A DNA stretch of 15,810 nt, taken from positions 1 through 15,810 of the forward strand of contig CAYPQK010000074.1 in the NCBI GenBank assembly GCA_964412895.1, written 5' to 3'. Below are positions 7,209 to 15,558 of the stretch, piece after piece; position 1 is the stretch's first letter; each line of letters begins with the position of its first letter. The notes under the pieces were generated by a model that saw only the letters and a list, made by a program, of their open reading frames with translations, did not search any database and was not told where the DNA came from. Both the position numbers and the translations under genes were made by a program. This DNA is from CALMRE01 sp964412895. GTDB lineage: Bacteria; UBP6; UBA1177; JAKLFG01.

Positions 7209-9242
7209 TTATTTCTTCAGTTTCCAGTCGAGCGCGCCGACCGGGCACTCGCCGATGCACTTGCCGCAGTCGCGGCAGGGCTGCGACGGGAACGGCGTTG
7301 AAAATGCGGTGTCGACATGGGTGCCGAAGCCGCGGAACTTGAAGCCGATGATGTTCTGGTTGACCACTTCGGAACAGACCTTGACGCAGACGCCGCACTT
7401 GATGCACTTGCCGCGGTCGAGGATGATCTCGGGGTGGCGCACATCGTAGCCGAAGTTCGGCTTCTCGCCGATCATCGCATCGGGCTTGGCGGTGTAGGTC
7501 TCGCTATGCTTCTTGAGAAAGCAGTCGCCCTTGGCGGTGCAGGAACATTCGATACACCGTTCGCCCTCTTTGGTTATCTCGCCTTGCGTGTAGGTGAGCG
7601 ATACCTCCTTGAAGGTGGCGGTCCGGTCGTGTTCCGGGATGAGCCGCTGCGGGGTCCGCTTGCGCTCGATGGCATCCTTGAGGTAGACCAGATCGGTCGG
7701 TTTCAGGCTCTGCCACTTGCCGCGCGAAACATTGAGCAGGTAGGGCTCCTTGAATTCCGTGCTCTCTATCTGCGCGAGGATGGCCAGCGCCGTCCGACGC
7801 GCCCCAGCGACCGCCTCAACGACGGTGGCGGGACCGCTGACGCAGTCGCCCGCCGCGTAAATCGTCCCATCCATGCGGCAGGTATCCTTGTTCACTTCGA
7901 CATCGCCCCATTTGGTGGCCTTTATCCCCTGCGGCGCGATGGTCTTCTGGCCGATGGCGCCGATGACGGTGTCGGCGACGGTGTCGAAATCGCTGTTGGG
8001 CACCGGGACCGGCTTGCGACGGCCCGATGCGTCGGGCTCGCCAAGCGTCATCCGCTGGCTGGTGAGGACGAGCCGCCCGTTCTCTTTGCGCAGTTTCACC
8101 GGCGCGACGAGGAACTCGAACTTGACCCCCTCATCTTTCGCTTCATGTATCTCTATCTTCTCGGCCGGCATCTCGGCCTCGGTCCGGCGGTAGAAGCAGA
8201 TGACCTCTTTGGAGCCGAGCCGCACCGAGGTACGCAGACAATCCATCGCGGTGTTGCCGCCGCCGATGACTATCGTTTTGCCCGGGTTCGCCCCTTTCCA
8301 GCCGGCGAGTGCTATCTTTTCGAGGTACTGGATGCCGCCGACGGCGAGTTCTTCCCCTTCGACACCCGCCGCGCTCGACTTCCACGAACCGACCGTTATC
8401 GCGACGGCGTCATATTTCTTCTGCAGGTCATCGAGGATGACATCCTTGCCCAGTTCCTTGTTGCAGTGAATGGTGATGCCGCCCATCTTGGCGAAGTGCG
8501 CTATCTCCTTGTTGAGAAGCCCCTTGGGGAGGCGGTATTCGGGGATGCCGTAGCGCAGCATGCCGCCCGGTTCGGGCTGTTTGTCATAAAGGTCCGACGC
8601 AACGCCGTTCAGCCGCAGGAAATAGGCGACCGACAGCCCGGCGGGACCGGCGCCGACGATGGCGACCTTCTTGCCGGTAAGCGGCTTCAGCTCTTCCATA
8701 TAGGAATCATAATGCATGTCGGCGGCGAGCCGTTTGAAATCGTTGATGGCGACCGGTTCCTTGTCGACGACATTGCGGCGGCACTCTTTCTCGCAGAACC
8801 GCGGACAGACGCGGCCGATCGACATCGGGAGCGGTATCCGCTCTTTGATGAGCTTGAGCGCTTCGAACAGGTTCCCCTTCTTTCCTTCGCGGACATACTC
8901 TTCGACCTGCGCATGGGCCGGACAGGCGATGGTGCAGGGCGCTTCGCAGTCGCCGCTGTGTTCCGAAAGCATCAGGTTGAGCGCCGTTTTGCGCATATCC
9001 CACACTTCCGGGGTGTCGGACTCGAGCAGCATCCCGTCGGCGACCTCCATCGCGCAGGACGGCACGAACCGCCCCGTCTTCGCGTCCTTCACCAGACAGA
9101 CGAAGCAGGAGGTGGTCTTGGTGATCTTCTGGTTGAAACAGAGCGTTGGGATCGAGATGCCGTTGCGTTCGGCGACCTGCAGGATCGTTTCGCCCTTTTC
9201 GGCCGCGAACGCTTTTTTATCTATCGTGATGGTGATGCTCAT
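7209..9242 (-). CDS. FAD/NAD(P)-binding iron-sulfur subunit, StnA/HylA-like (NADPH side of a bifurcating transhydrogenase)
   Basis: A 677-residue multidomain flavoprotein. In order: a plant-type 2Fe-2S domain (1-75; Cys35, 46, 49, 63); a GltD/NfnB-type N-terminal Fe-S region (His95-SGD-Cys99, Cys103, Cys107; Cys146, 150, 154); an FAD fold with VAIVGAGPAGLS (194-204); an NAD(P) fold with VIGGGNTAMD (325-334); the FAD closing motif YAAGDC (462-467); a Cys cluster CIECSCTAKGDC (563-574); and two 4Fe-4S motifs at Cys613-623 and Cys656-666. With the NuoE- and NuoF-like partners just upstream this matches the layout of Sporomusa-type Nfn (Stn, earlier called Hyl), which couples NADH, NADPH and ferredoxin; by that comparison this subunit binds NADPH. 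Its start overlaps the preceding stop (ATGA) and has GGAGG at 6 bases. No H-cluster or molybdopterin domain is present, so it is not a hydrogenase or formate dehydrogenase subunit. Confidence 0.85.
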   Translation of the reverse strand: MSITITIDKKAFAAEKGETILQVAERNGISIPTLCFNQKITKTTSCFVCLVKDAKTGRFVPSCAMEVADGMLLESDTPEVWDMRKTALNLMLSEHSGDCEAPCTIACPAHAQVEEYVREGKKGNLFEALKLIKERIPLPMSIGRVCPRFCEKECRRNVVDKEPVAINDFKRLAADMHYDSYMEELKPLTGKKVAIVGAGPAGLSVAYFLRLNGVASDLYDKQPEPGGMLRYGIPEYRLPKGLLNKEIAHFAKMGGITIHCNKELGKDVILDDLQKKYDAVAITVGSWKSSAAGVEGEELAVGGIQYLEKIALAGWKGANPGKTIVIGGGNTAMDCLRTSVRLGSKEVICFYRRTEAEMPAEKIEIHEAKDEGVKFEFLVAPVKLRKENGRLVLTSQRMTLGEPDASGRRKPVPVPNSDFDTVADTVIGAIGQKTIAPQGIKATKWGDVEVNKDTCRMDGTIYAAGDCVSGPATVVEAVAGARRTALAILAQIESTEFKEPYLLNVSRGKWQSLKPTDLVYLKDAIERKRTPQRLIPEHDRTATFKEVSLTYTQGEITKEGERCIECSCTAKGDCFLKKHSETYTAKPDAMIGEKPNFGYDVRHPEIILDRGKCIKCGVCVKVCSEVVNQNIIGFKFRGFGTHVDTAFSTPFPSQPCRDCGKCIGECPVGALDWKLKK

Positions 9243-10975
9243 GACTTACCTCCGCTCTTGCCGTAGTGGCCGGTCCCCTTCTCGACCCGGCTGATCGTTT
9301 TCTTCGGACAGACCTCTATGCAGGAATTGCAGCGCGTGCAGACGGTGTTGTCGACCACGAATTCGGGGCTGATCGCCTTGACGGCGCAGGTCTTGACGCA
9401 GATGCCGCACTTGATGCATTTGTCGAGGTGTATCTTGACATCGGAAAGCTGGTTGCACTGGAGCGCCGGGCATTTGTGGTCCTTGGTGTGGGCGTCGTAT
9501 TCGTGCCGGAAATAGCGCAGGGTCGACAGGACTGGGTTGGGCGCCGTCTGGCCGAGGCCGCAGAGCGATCCCTTGATGACCTTCGGGCCGAGATCGGCGA
9601 GGAAATCGACATCCTCCGCCGTCCCTTTGCCGTGCGTTATCTTCTCGAGCCGCTCAAGCATCCGTTTGGTGCCGATGCGGCAGAAGGTGCATTTGCCGCA
9701 GCTTTCGCGCGCCGTGAATTCGAGGAAGTAACGGGCCGTTTCGACCATGCAGCGGTTCTGGCCGATGACGATCAGGCCGCCGGAACCCATGATGGCGCCG
9801 AGGCTTTTGAGCGAATCGTAGTCGACCACCGCGTCGAACTTGTCGGCCGGGATGCAGCCGCCCGACGGGCCGCCGATCTGGACCGCCTTGACCGAACCCT
9901 TCTCGGCGCCGCCCACTTCGTAGACGATATCGCCGATGGTGACCCCCATCGGGACCTCGGCGAGACCCGGATATTTCACATCGCCGGCCAGCGCGAAGAG
10001 CTTGGTCCCCTTTGAACCCTGCGTGCCGACCGAGGCGAAGGCCTTGCCGCCCTCACGCAGGATGAGCGGCACATTGCCGAAGGTCTCGACATTGTTTATC
10101 GCCGTCGGATAGCCGTGGTAGCCGCTGTCGGTCGGGTACGGCGGGCGGAAGCGCGGCGTACCGCGTTTCCCTTCCAGCGAATTGATCATCGCCGTCTCTT
10201 CGCCGCAGACGAAGGCGCCGGCGCCCTCTTTCAGGCGGAACTCGACCGTGCGCGTTCCCAGTTTATTAAGCCCGTGCTCGTATATCTGTTCGATGGCTAT
10301 TTTGAGATTCCGTATCGCCAGCGGATATTCGGCGCGGCAGTAGATGAAAAGTTTCGTGGCGCCGGTGGCCAGCGCCGCGATGAGCATCCCTTCCAGCACC
10401 TGATGCGGCACCGATTCCATGAGCGACCGGTCCATGAACGCGCCCGGATCGCCTTCGTCGGCGTTACAGATGAGTATCTTCTCCGGCGCCGTTTTCGCCG
10501 CGAGGAAACTCCATTTCGTGCCGGTCGGGAAACCGCCGCCGCCGCGACCGCGCAGACCTGATATCTTCACCTCTTCGACGATGTCGGCCGGCTTCATCTC
10601 AAGCGCTTTTTTCAGCCCGACATAGCCGTCGTGGGCCAGATATTCGTCGATGGAGGTCATGTCGATGCGTCCGGCGAGCGCCAGCACCTTGATCTTTTCG
10701 CGCTCCGCCCGCTGCGGCCGTATCACGAAACGACCCTCTTCCTTGAGCGAAAGGATGCGGTCGACATGCTCCTTTTTCGGTTGTACCTTCTCGTAGAAGA
10801 TCGAGCCTTTGTCGGTCTCGACCTCGATGAGCGGTTCGGCGTAACAGTGGCCGATACAGCCCACTTCGACGACGGGGATGTTCTTTATCTCTTTTTTGAA
10901 GAAGGAAACGACCTCGGTCGCCCCCGCCGCGATGCCGCAGGAACCGGCGCCGACCTTGATACGCGTTATCTTCAT
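9239..10975 (-). CDS. NuoF/HydB-like NADH-binding flavoprotein subunit (StnB-like)
   Basis: A 578-residue NADH:acceptor oxidoreductase subunit carrying FMN. In order: a thioredoxin-like 2Fe-2S domain (1-65) with only three cysteines in the usual places (Cys13 in GSCGIAAG, Cys40 and Cys44 in GCIGHC); the NADH/FMN domain with GLRGRGGGGFPTGTKW (140-155) and CNADEGDPGAFMDR (170-183); the N3-type 4Fe-4S site ESCGKCTFC with Cys426, 429, 432 and distal Cys472; an extra CPALQC pair (502, 507); and two C-terminal 4Fe-4S motifs (Cys520-530 and Cys546-556). These extra N- and C-terminal modules distinguish it from complex I NuoF and place it with HydB/StnB of bifurcating enzymes. GGGAGG sits 6 bases before the ATG, which overlaps the NuoE-like stop as ATGA. 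Confidence 0.92.
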   Translation of the reverse strand: MKITRIKVGAGSCGIAAGATEVVSFFKKEIKNIPVVEVGCIGHCYAEPLIEVETDKGSIFYEKVQPKKEHVDRILSLKEEGRFVIRPQRAEREKIKVLALAGRIDMTSIDEYLAHDGYVGLKKALEMKPADIVEEVKISGLRGRGGGGFPTGTKWSFLAAKTAPEKILICNADEGDPGAFMDRSLMESVPHQVLEGMLIAALATGATKLFIYCRAEYPLAIRNLKIAIEQIYEHGLNKLGTRTVEFRLKEGAGAFVCGEETAMINSLEGKRGTPRFRPPYPTDSGYHGYPTAINNVETFGNVPLILREGGKAFASVGTQGSKGTKLFALAGDVKYPGLAEVPMGVTIGDIVYEVGGAEKGSVKAVQIGGPSGGCIPADKFDAVVDYDSLKSLGAIMGSGGLIVIGQNRCMVETARYFLEFTARESCGKCTFCRIGTKRMLERLEKITHGKGTAEDVDFLADLGPKVIKGSLCGLGQTAPNPVLSTLRYFRHEYDAHTKDHKCPALQCNQLSDVKIHLDKCIKCGICVKTCAVKAISPEFVVDNTVCTRCNSCIEVCPKKTISRVEKGTGHYGKSGGKS

Positions 10976-11433
10976 GCCGCGCCTCCCTTACGGTAGTCCT
11001 TGAGTATCTTGAGCAGTCCCTTCCGGTCGAGATTGCCGAAGACCTTGCCGTTGACCGAAATGACCGGCGCGAGGCTGCAGCAGCCCAGACAAGCGACCGT
11101 TTCAAGGGAGAAGAGCCCCTCCTTGTCGGTCTCGCCGTCCTTGATGCCGAGATCCTCCGCTATCCAGCCCGCCACGAGCGACGCCCCCTTGATGTGACAG
11201 GCGGTCCCGTCGCAGACCGAGATCTTGTACTTTCCGGGCTTGACGCGCTTGAACTGTGCATAGAAACTGACGACCCCCTCGACCTCGACGGTCGAGACGG
11301 TGAAATGGGCGGCGACCGCTTCGATCGCCTCGTTCGAGATGTAGCCTTCATCCGTCTGCACGGCCTGAAGCGCCTTGATGAGATTGCTCCGATCGGTCTC
11401 GATCTTCTTGAGCAGTTCAGACAAGTGACTCAT
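10972..11433 (-). CDS. NuoE-like 2Fe-2S subunit (HydC/StnC-like)
   Basis: A 153-residue thioredoxin-fold 2Fe-2S protein, first gene of the redox operon. Seen: the N-terminal helical part with LIKALQAVQTDEGYIS (18-33) and STVEVEGVVSFYAQF (47-61), then cluster ligands Cys74 and Cys79 in CDGTAC and Cys115 and Cys119 in CLGCC, the standard four. Family members pass electrons between the NuoF-like flavin site and the rest of the complex. ATG 11433 is preceded by GGAGG at 4 bases. Length is normal for the family. Confidence 0.92.
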   Translation of the reverse strand: MSHLSELLKKIETDRSNLIKALQAVQTDEGYISNEAIEAVAAHFTVSTVEVEGVVSFYAQFKRVKPGKYKISVCDGTACHIKGASLVAGWIAEDLGIKDGETDKEGLFSLETVACLGCCSLAPVISVNGKVFGNLDRKGLLKILKDYRKGGAA

Positions 11434-11473
11434 CGTTCCTCCGGGGTGCTGGTGATATACCTACACTGCGCTC

Positions 11474-11503
11474 ATAATTCGAACAATTCAAAACGAAAGT
11501 CAA
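11474..11503 (-). promoter_or_regulatory. Weak candidate promoter for the redox operon
   Basis: On the minus strand TTGACT (11503-11498) is followed after 18 bases by AATTAT (11479-11474), only four of six matches to the -10 consensus. It would give a leader of about 35 bases before the NuoE-like gene. The gap 11434-11655 is shared with the divergent dnaG promoter and also holds a T-run (11577-11586) after a poor stem. Confidence 0.35.
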
Positions 11504-11596
11504 GCAGAAAGGCGACTGTGCGACCGAATCTAACGGAACGCTAAAGGAAAAACGGCCTCTCCGCCGCGACAAGCCTTTTTTTTTCTTAGGCAATTT

Positions 11597-11624
11597 TTGA
11601 CTTTCCCTCCCTTCCTATTATAAT
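11597..11624 (+). promoter_or_regulatory. Consensus sigma70 promoter for dnaG-rpoD
   Basis: TTGACT (11597-11602) and a perfect TATAAT (11619-11624) are separated by 16 bases. The predicted transcription start is near 11631. The -10 hexamer contains the first two bases of the most upstream in-frame ATG of dnaG (11623), so that ATG would not be on a transcript made from this promoter. Confidence 0.75.
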
Positions 11625-11655
11625 GCCACCGAATTTTTTTACACGGGGCACTCTC

Positions 11656-13464
11656 TTGACCCTTGTCGATGTGAACCGCATCATTGAAGAGCGCATAAAC
11701 ATCGTCGATGTGGTCCGGCGTTATGTGAAGCTCCAGTCGGCGGGCCGCCGCCAGACCGGACTCTGCCCCTTTCACAAGGAAAAAACCCCCTCATTCAGCG
11801 TCAACGAGGAACGGCAGTTCTATCACTGTTTCGGCTGCGGCGCCCACGGCAACGCGCTGACCTTCGTGATGAACCTCGAGAACCTTTCGTTCCGCGAGGC
11901 GGTCAAAAAACTCGGCACCGACTTCGGCGTCCGCGAACTCCTGCAGGAGCAGTCGACCCCCGAGGCCGACCGCAGCGAAGAGGAACGCCGCCAGATACTG
12001 TCGGTCAACCGGCTTGCCGCCCTGTTCTTCCACCGAAAACTCGGCGAAAGCCGCGAGGCGTCCGATTACCTCGTCAAACGCGACATCACCGCCGATACGA
12101 TAAAACGGTTCGGGCTCGGCTGGATCGGCAACGGCGATGAACTCATCCTCTTCCTGCGCAACAACGGCGTCCCCGCGAAACTCATGGAAAAAAGCGGTCT
12201 GGCCCGCATCGATCAATCGGGCAGCCTCCGCTCCTTCTTCCACGACCGCATCATGATACCGGTGGTCAACATGCGGCGGCAGGTCATCGGCTTCGGCGGC
12301 CGCATCATCGGCCCCGGCGAACCGAAATACCTCAACACCTCCGAAACGCCGGTCTTCCTCAAGCGGGCCAGCCTCTTCGGCGCGAACCTCGTCCGCGACG
12401 GCCTCAAGGATCATAAATATCTTATCCTCACCGAAGGCTATTTCGATGTCATGGCGCTCCACGCCCACGGCTTCACCACTGCGGTCGCGGCGCTCGGCAC
12501 CGCCATCAGCGAGGACCACCTGAAACTCATCGAACGGTTCGGCGTGCCGCTGGTGATGATACTCGACGGTGACGCGGCGGGGCGCAAGGCGATGCGGCGC
12601 GTCCTTGAACTGGCGATCCCCGAGAAGCTCGACCTGCGTGCCGCCTTCATAGAGAGTCCCGACGGCAAGGAGGACCCCGACTCGCTGGTGCGCCGCCCCG
12701 ACGGCAAGGAACGGATGGAAGCGCTTCTCAAAGGGGCGAAGAACATCACGCAGTATTATCTTGAAGAACTCGCCGAACAGGCGCTCAAGGATCCGGTGAT
12801 CCCCCAGCGCGACATGGCGAAGGAGGAGATCGCGCAGCTGCTCCGCCCGCTCGCCCTGCACCGCCGCGCGGACCACCTCAACCTTATCGAGAAGTACTGT
12901 CAGGGCCTTCCCGCGGTGAATGACGACGAGATAAAGTCGCTGCTGAAATATCTCCAGAAACTTCTCCGGAAGGAACCGGAAAAGACGGCACGCGGCACGG
13001 CGGCGGCCAAGACCGAACGCGGCGAAACGCGCATGCCGCTGGGCGGCACCCGGACCGCTGCGCCGGAACTGATGCGCGAACTGCTCGTGCTCGCCGCGAC
13101 CCACCGCTGTCTCATCCCGACGCTCGACGACCCCTTCCTGCTGCGCCACGACGACGGCGAGGCGCGCGTCCGCCTGCTTGCGGCCCACGACGGCGGCGAG
13201 GACGACGAGACCTTCGAAAAGATCGTCGCGGAACTCGACCGTGACGGCAAACTGACCGCCGCGGCGCTCCGGCTTGATGAAGCGGCTGCCGAGATGCGGT
13301 TCAGACAACTGATATTCAGACTGCGCATCGCCGATATCGAAAAAGCGGTCCGGGATCTGTCGGGCGAAGCGACGCCCGAGGCGATCGCCGAGATACAACG
13401 GCTCATGAACGAGAAAAAACACCTATCCGCCTCCCTCTCCACGGGGACCGGCGCGGCCACCTAA
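11656..13464 (+). CDS. dnaG: DNA primase DnaG
   Basis: Synthesises RNA primers for replication together with the DnaB helicase. Start chosen at TTG 11656 (602 residues) because ATG 11623 overlaps the -10 box and lacks a ribosome-binding site, whereas GGGG lies 7 bases before the TTG; GTG 11671 is another option. Numbering from the TTG: CHC2 zinc finger with Cys37, His40, Cys58 and Cys61 (LCPFHKEKTPSF, YHCFGCG); the RNA-polymerase-like domain including YLNTSETPVF; the TOPRIM site EGYFDVMAL with Glu260 and LDGDAAGRKAM with Asp304 and Asp306; and a C-terminal helical region for helicase contact, after a charged low-complexity linker (around KEPEKTARGTAAAKTERGE). All catalytic residues are present. 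The rpoD start follows 15 bases after the stop; rpsU is not in front. Confidence 0.95.
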   Translation: MTLVDVNRIIEERINIVDVVRRYVKLQSAGRRQTGLCPFHKEKTPSFSVNEERQFYHCFGCGAHGNALTFVMNLENLSFREAVKKLGTDFGVRELLQEQSTPEADRSEEERRQILSVNRLAALFFHRKLGESREASDYLVKRDITADTIKRFGLGWIGNGDELILFLRNNGVPAKLMEKSGLARIDQSGSLRSFFHDRIMIPVVNMRRQVIGFGGRIIGPGEPKYLNTSETPVFLKRASLFGANLVRDGLKDHKYLILTEGYFDVMALHAHGFTTAVAALGTAISEDHLKLIERFGVPLVMILDGDAAGRKAMRRVLELAIPEKLDLRAAFIESPDGKEDPDSLVRRPDGKERMEALLKGAKNITQYYLEELAEQALKDPVIPQRDMAKEEIAQLLRPLALHRRADHLNLIEKYCQGLPAVNDDEIKSLLKYLQKLLRKEPEKTARGTAAAKTERGETRMPLGGTRTAAPELMRELLVLAATHRCLIPTLDDPFLLRHDDGEARVRLLAAHDGGEDDETFEKIVAELDRDGKLTAAALRLDEAAAEMRFRQLIFRLRIADIEKAVRDLSGEATPEAIAEIQRLMNEKKHLSASLSTGTGAAT

Positions 13465-13479
13465 CAGCGGGGAATACGC

Positions 13480-15543
13480 ATGCTCAGAAGACGAGACCTC
13501 TCCTTCCTGAAACGACGCAAACAGATGCGGGACCGGATCCGCGGCCATGCCCCCTCCGTGGACATCGAGAAACGGAGCGAACACCGGCAGAAGATCATCG
13601 ACGCGCTCAAACTGGCCAGCGGCAGCGAGATTAGCAACGATCAGCTGGTCGATGTGATCGACGACATCCTCCGCGCGAAAGGCGAGATCACCTACGAGGA
13701 CCTCGACGCCTTCTTCCCCGAGAACGCCGACTTCTCGGTCGACGACATGGAGCTGCTGTTCAATGTCCTCGACGAGTTCAAGATACCGGTCATCGTCGAA
13801 AAGAGCGACGAAGAGACCATCCTCACCGATCTGCCGGTCATCAAGAAACCGACCACCCCCGCCGACCGCGGCCGCAAGGACCCGCTCCGGATGTATATGC
13901 TCACCATCGGCGCGGTGCCGCTGCTGACCAAGGAGGGCGAGGTCGAGATAGCCCAGCGCATCGAGGCGGGCGAACAGGAGATCGTCCGGACGCTCCTTTC
14001 GGTGTTCATCACCTTCAAGGAGATACTTTCCATCCCCGAGAAGATCATGAACGAACAGCTCACGGTCAAGGAGGTCATCCGCGAAGCCGAGGATGAGGAG
14101 CTGGCCGACGATGACGACGAGCGCGAGGAGGAGGAAGAGGTCGAAAAGCCGGCCGACGATGACGACGAGATAGAGATACTCGACGACTCCAAGGTGTCGG
14201 ACGACGACGATGACGACGACGACGATGATGATGAAGCGGCCGACGGCAAGAAGAAGAGCGCGGCGAAAAGCGCTCCCGAAAAACCGGCCCCCGCGCCGGA
14301 ACCGGAACCGGCCCCCGATCCGGCCGCCGAGAAACAGCGGCTCCTCATCGAAAGCCTCGCCCGCAATATAGACAAACTCAAGCAGCTCAACCGCGAACGG
14401 GACCGGATGCTCAAGGCCTCCAAGACCCCGCGGCAGGCGCGCCGCAAAGAACAGATGGCCGACGAGACGCTCGAGAAGATGGTCGGTGTCGTGCTCGACA
14501 TGCGGCTGAGCAAGAACTACCTCAAGACGCTCGGCGACCGCATCCGCAGCTACAAAGAAAAGGCCGAACAGCTCGACCACAACATCGCCGGTATCGAGCG
14601 GTCGATGAACATGTCCTTCCCGCAGATGAACGAGATCGTCTCTAACGCCCAGCGGTTCTCGGCGCTCGATAAGAACAAACTGCTGGTCATCCGCGAGAAA
14701 TACACCCTCATCGTCCAGACCCAGCGCAGCATCAAGAAGCTGGAGGCCGAAACGGGGCTGTCGCATCAGGAACTGCGCGACTGCGCGCTCCGGCTGTTCA
14801 ACGCCGAAGAGGCGGTCCGCACCGCGAAGAACCAGCTGATACAGGCCAACCTGCGGCTGGTGGTCTCCATCGCGAAGAAGTACAACAACCGCGGGCTCGA
14901 CTTCAAGGACATCATCGCCGAAGGCAATATCGGCCTCATCAAAGCGGTCGACAAGTTCGAATACAGCCGCGGCTACAAGTTCTCCACCTACGCCACGTGG
15001 TGGATCCGCCAGTCGATAACGCGCGCCATCGCCGATCAGGGCCGGACCATCCGCATCCCGGTCCACATGATCGAGATGATGAACAAGATAAACAAGACCA
15101 TCAAGGAACTGACCAACAAGAACGGCTACGACCCCTCCATATCGGATGTCGCCAAGACGATGAACATACCGGAGGAGAAGATCCGCAAGGTATGGCGTTC
15201 GGCGCGCGAGACCATATCGCTCGAAACGCCCATCGGCGAGGACGAGGACAGCCAGCTTCAGGATTTCGTCGAAGACCCGAAGACCATGGGTCCCGAGGAG
15301 TACGCCGCGAAGCAGAACATGGCCGAGATCATCCGCGACCTCTTCGCCGGACTCACCCCACGCGAGGAGAAGGTCATCCGGATGCGCTTCGGCGTCGGCG
15401 AGACCGAGACCTACACCCTTGAGGAGATCGGCAAGGATATGGGCGTCACCCGCGAACGGATCCGCCAGATCGAGGCGAAGGCGGTTATGAAACTCCGCAA
15501 GATGCTCAAGCAGAAACGGACCAGCTGGGAAGATTTCTCATAA
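13480..15543 (+). CDS. rpoD: Primary sigma factor RpoD (sigma70) with poly-Asp insert
   Basis: Housekeeping sigma factor, 687 residues. Seen: region 1.1-like N-terminus (about 36-110), region 1.2 DPLRMYMLTIGAVPLLTKEGE (134-154), a long non-conserved region, regions 2.1-2.4 (about 445-525, with KFEYSRGYKFSTYATWWIRQS and RIPVHM), region 3, and region 4 with GVTRERIRQIEAKAVMKLR (655-673), the -35-reading helix-turn-helix. The insert between 1.2 and 2.1 holds an acidic stretch (203-252) including eleven Asp in a row (241-251), then a Lys/Ala and Pro/Glu/Ala segment (256-283). A short GGGG precedes the ATG. Its strong conservation in regions 2.4 and 4.2 agrees with the TTGACA/TATAAT-type promoters found in this window. 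A nearby T-run (15554-15560) follows the stop, but no convincing hairpin is seen. Confidence 0.97.
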   Translation: MLRRRDLSFLKRRKQMRDRIRGHAPSVDIEKRSEHRQKIIDALKLASGSEISNDQLVDVIDDILRAKGEITYEDLDAFFPENADFSVDDMELLFNVLDEFKIPVIVEKSDEETILTDLPVIKKPTTPADRGRKDPLRMYMLTIGAVPLLTKEGEVEIAQRIEAGEQEIVRTLLSVFITFKEILSIPEKIMNEQLTVKEVIREAEDEELADDDDEREEEEEVEKPADDDDEIEILDDSKVSDDDDDDDDDDDEAADGKKKSAAKSAPEKPAPAPEPEPAPDPAAEKQRLLIESLARNIDKLKQLNRERDRMLKASKTPRQARRKEQMADETLEKMVGVVLDMRLSKNYLKTLGDRIRSYKEKAEQLDHNIAGIERSMNMSFPQMNEIVSNAQRFSALDKNKLLVIREKYTLIVQTQRSIKKLEAETGLSHQELRDCALRLFNAEEAVRTAKNQLIQANLRLVVSIAKKYNNRGLDFKDIIAEGNIGLIKAVDKFEYSRGYKFSTYATWWIRQSITRAIADQGRTIRIPVHMIEMMNKINKTIKELTNKNGYDPSISDVAKTMNIPEEKIRKVWRSARETISLETPIGEDEDSQLQDFVEDPKTMGPEEYAAKQNMAEIIRDLFAGLTPREEKVIRMRFGVGETETYTLEEIGKDMGVTRERIRQIEAKAVMKLRKMLKQKRTSWEDFS

Positions 15544-15558
15544 ACAGAAATTTCTTTT

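Noticed and set aside
7123..7407. N-terminal extension of the AT-rich membrane protein up to 7407
   Set aside because: This part overlaps the 3' end of the flavoprotein gene in another frame, is Arg/Pro-rich as expected of a shadow, and the ATG at 7122 has a proper ribosome-binding site.
7317..9266. Long + strand open frame antisense to the flavoprotein gene
   Set aside because: It mirrors a clearly conserved multidomain protein on the other strand; long antisense frames are expected from GC-rich codon bias, and its translation has no recognisable motifs.
7209..11433. HydABC bifurcating hydrogenase or complex I fragment
   Set aside because: The third gene has a GltD/NfnB-like FAD/NAD(P) core and no H-cluster cysteine motifs, and no membrane subunits of complex I are present.
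11540..11590. Intrinsic terminator in front of dnaG (GGC/GCC stem with T-run)
   Set aside because: The stem pairs only three clear bases with a long loop and no gene ends upstream on the + strand; too weak to annotate.
11791..13422. Long minus-strand open frame opposite dnaG
   Set aside because: Antisense shadow of an unmistakable DnaG; the translation is Arg/Val/Glu-rich without domain features.
13423..15066. Long minus-strand open frame opposite rpoD
   Set aside because: Antisense shadow of conserved sigma70; the hydrophobic Val/Ile run is only the complement of the Asp codons.
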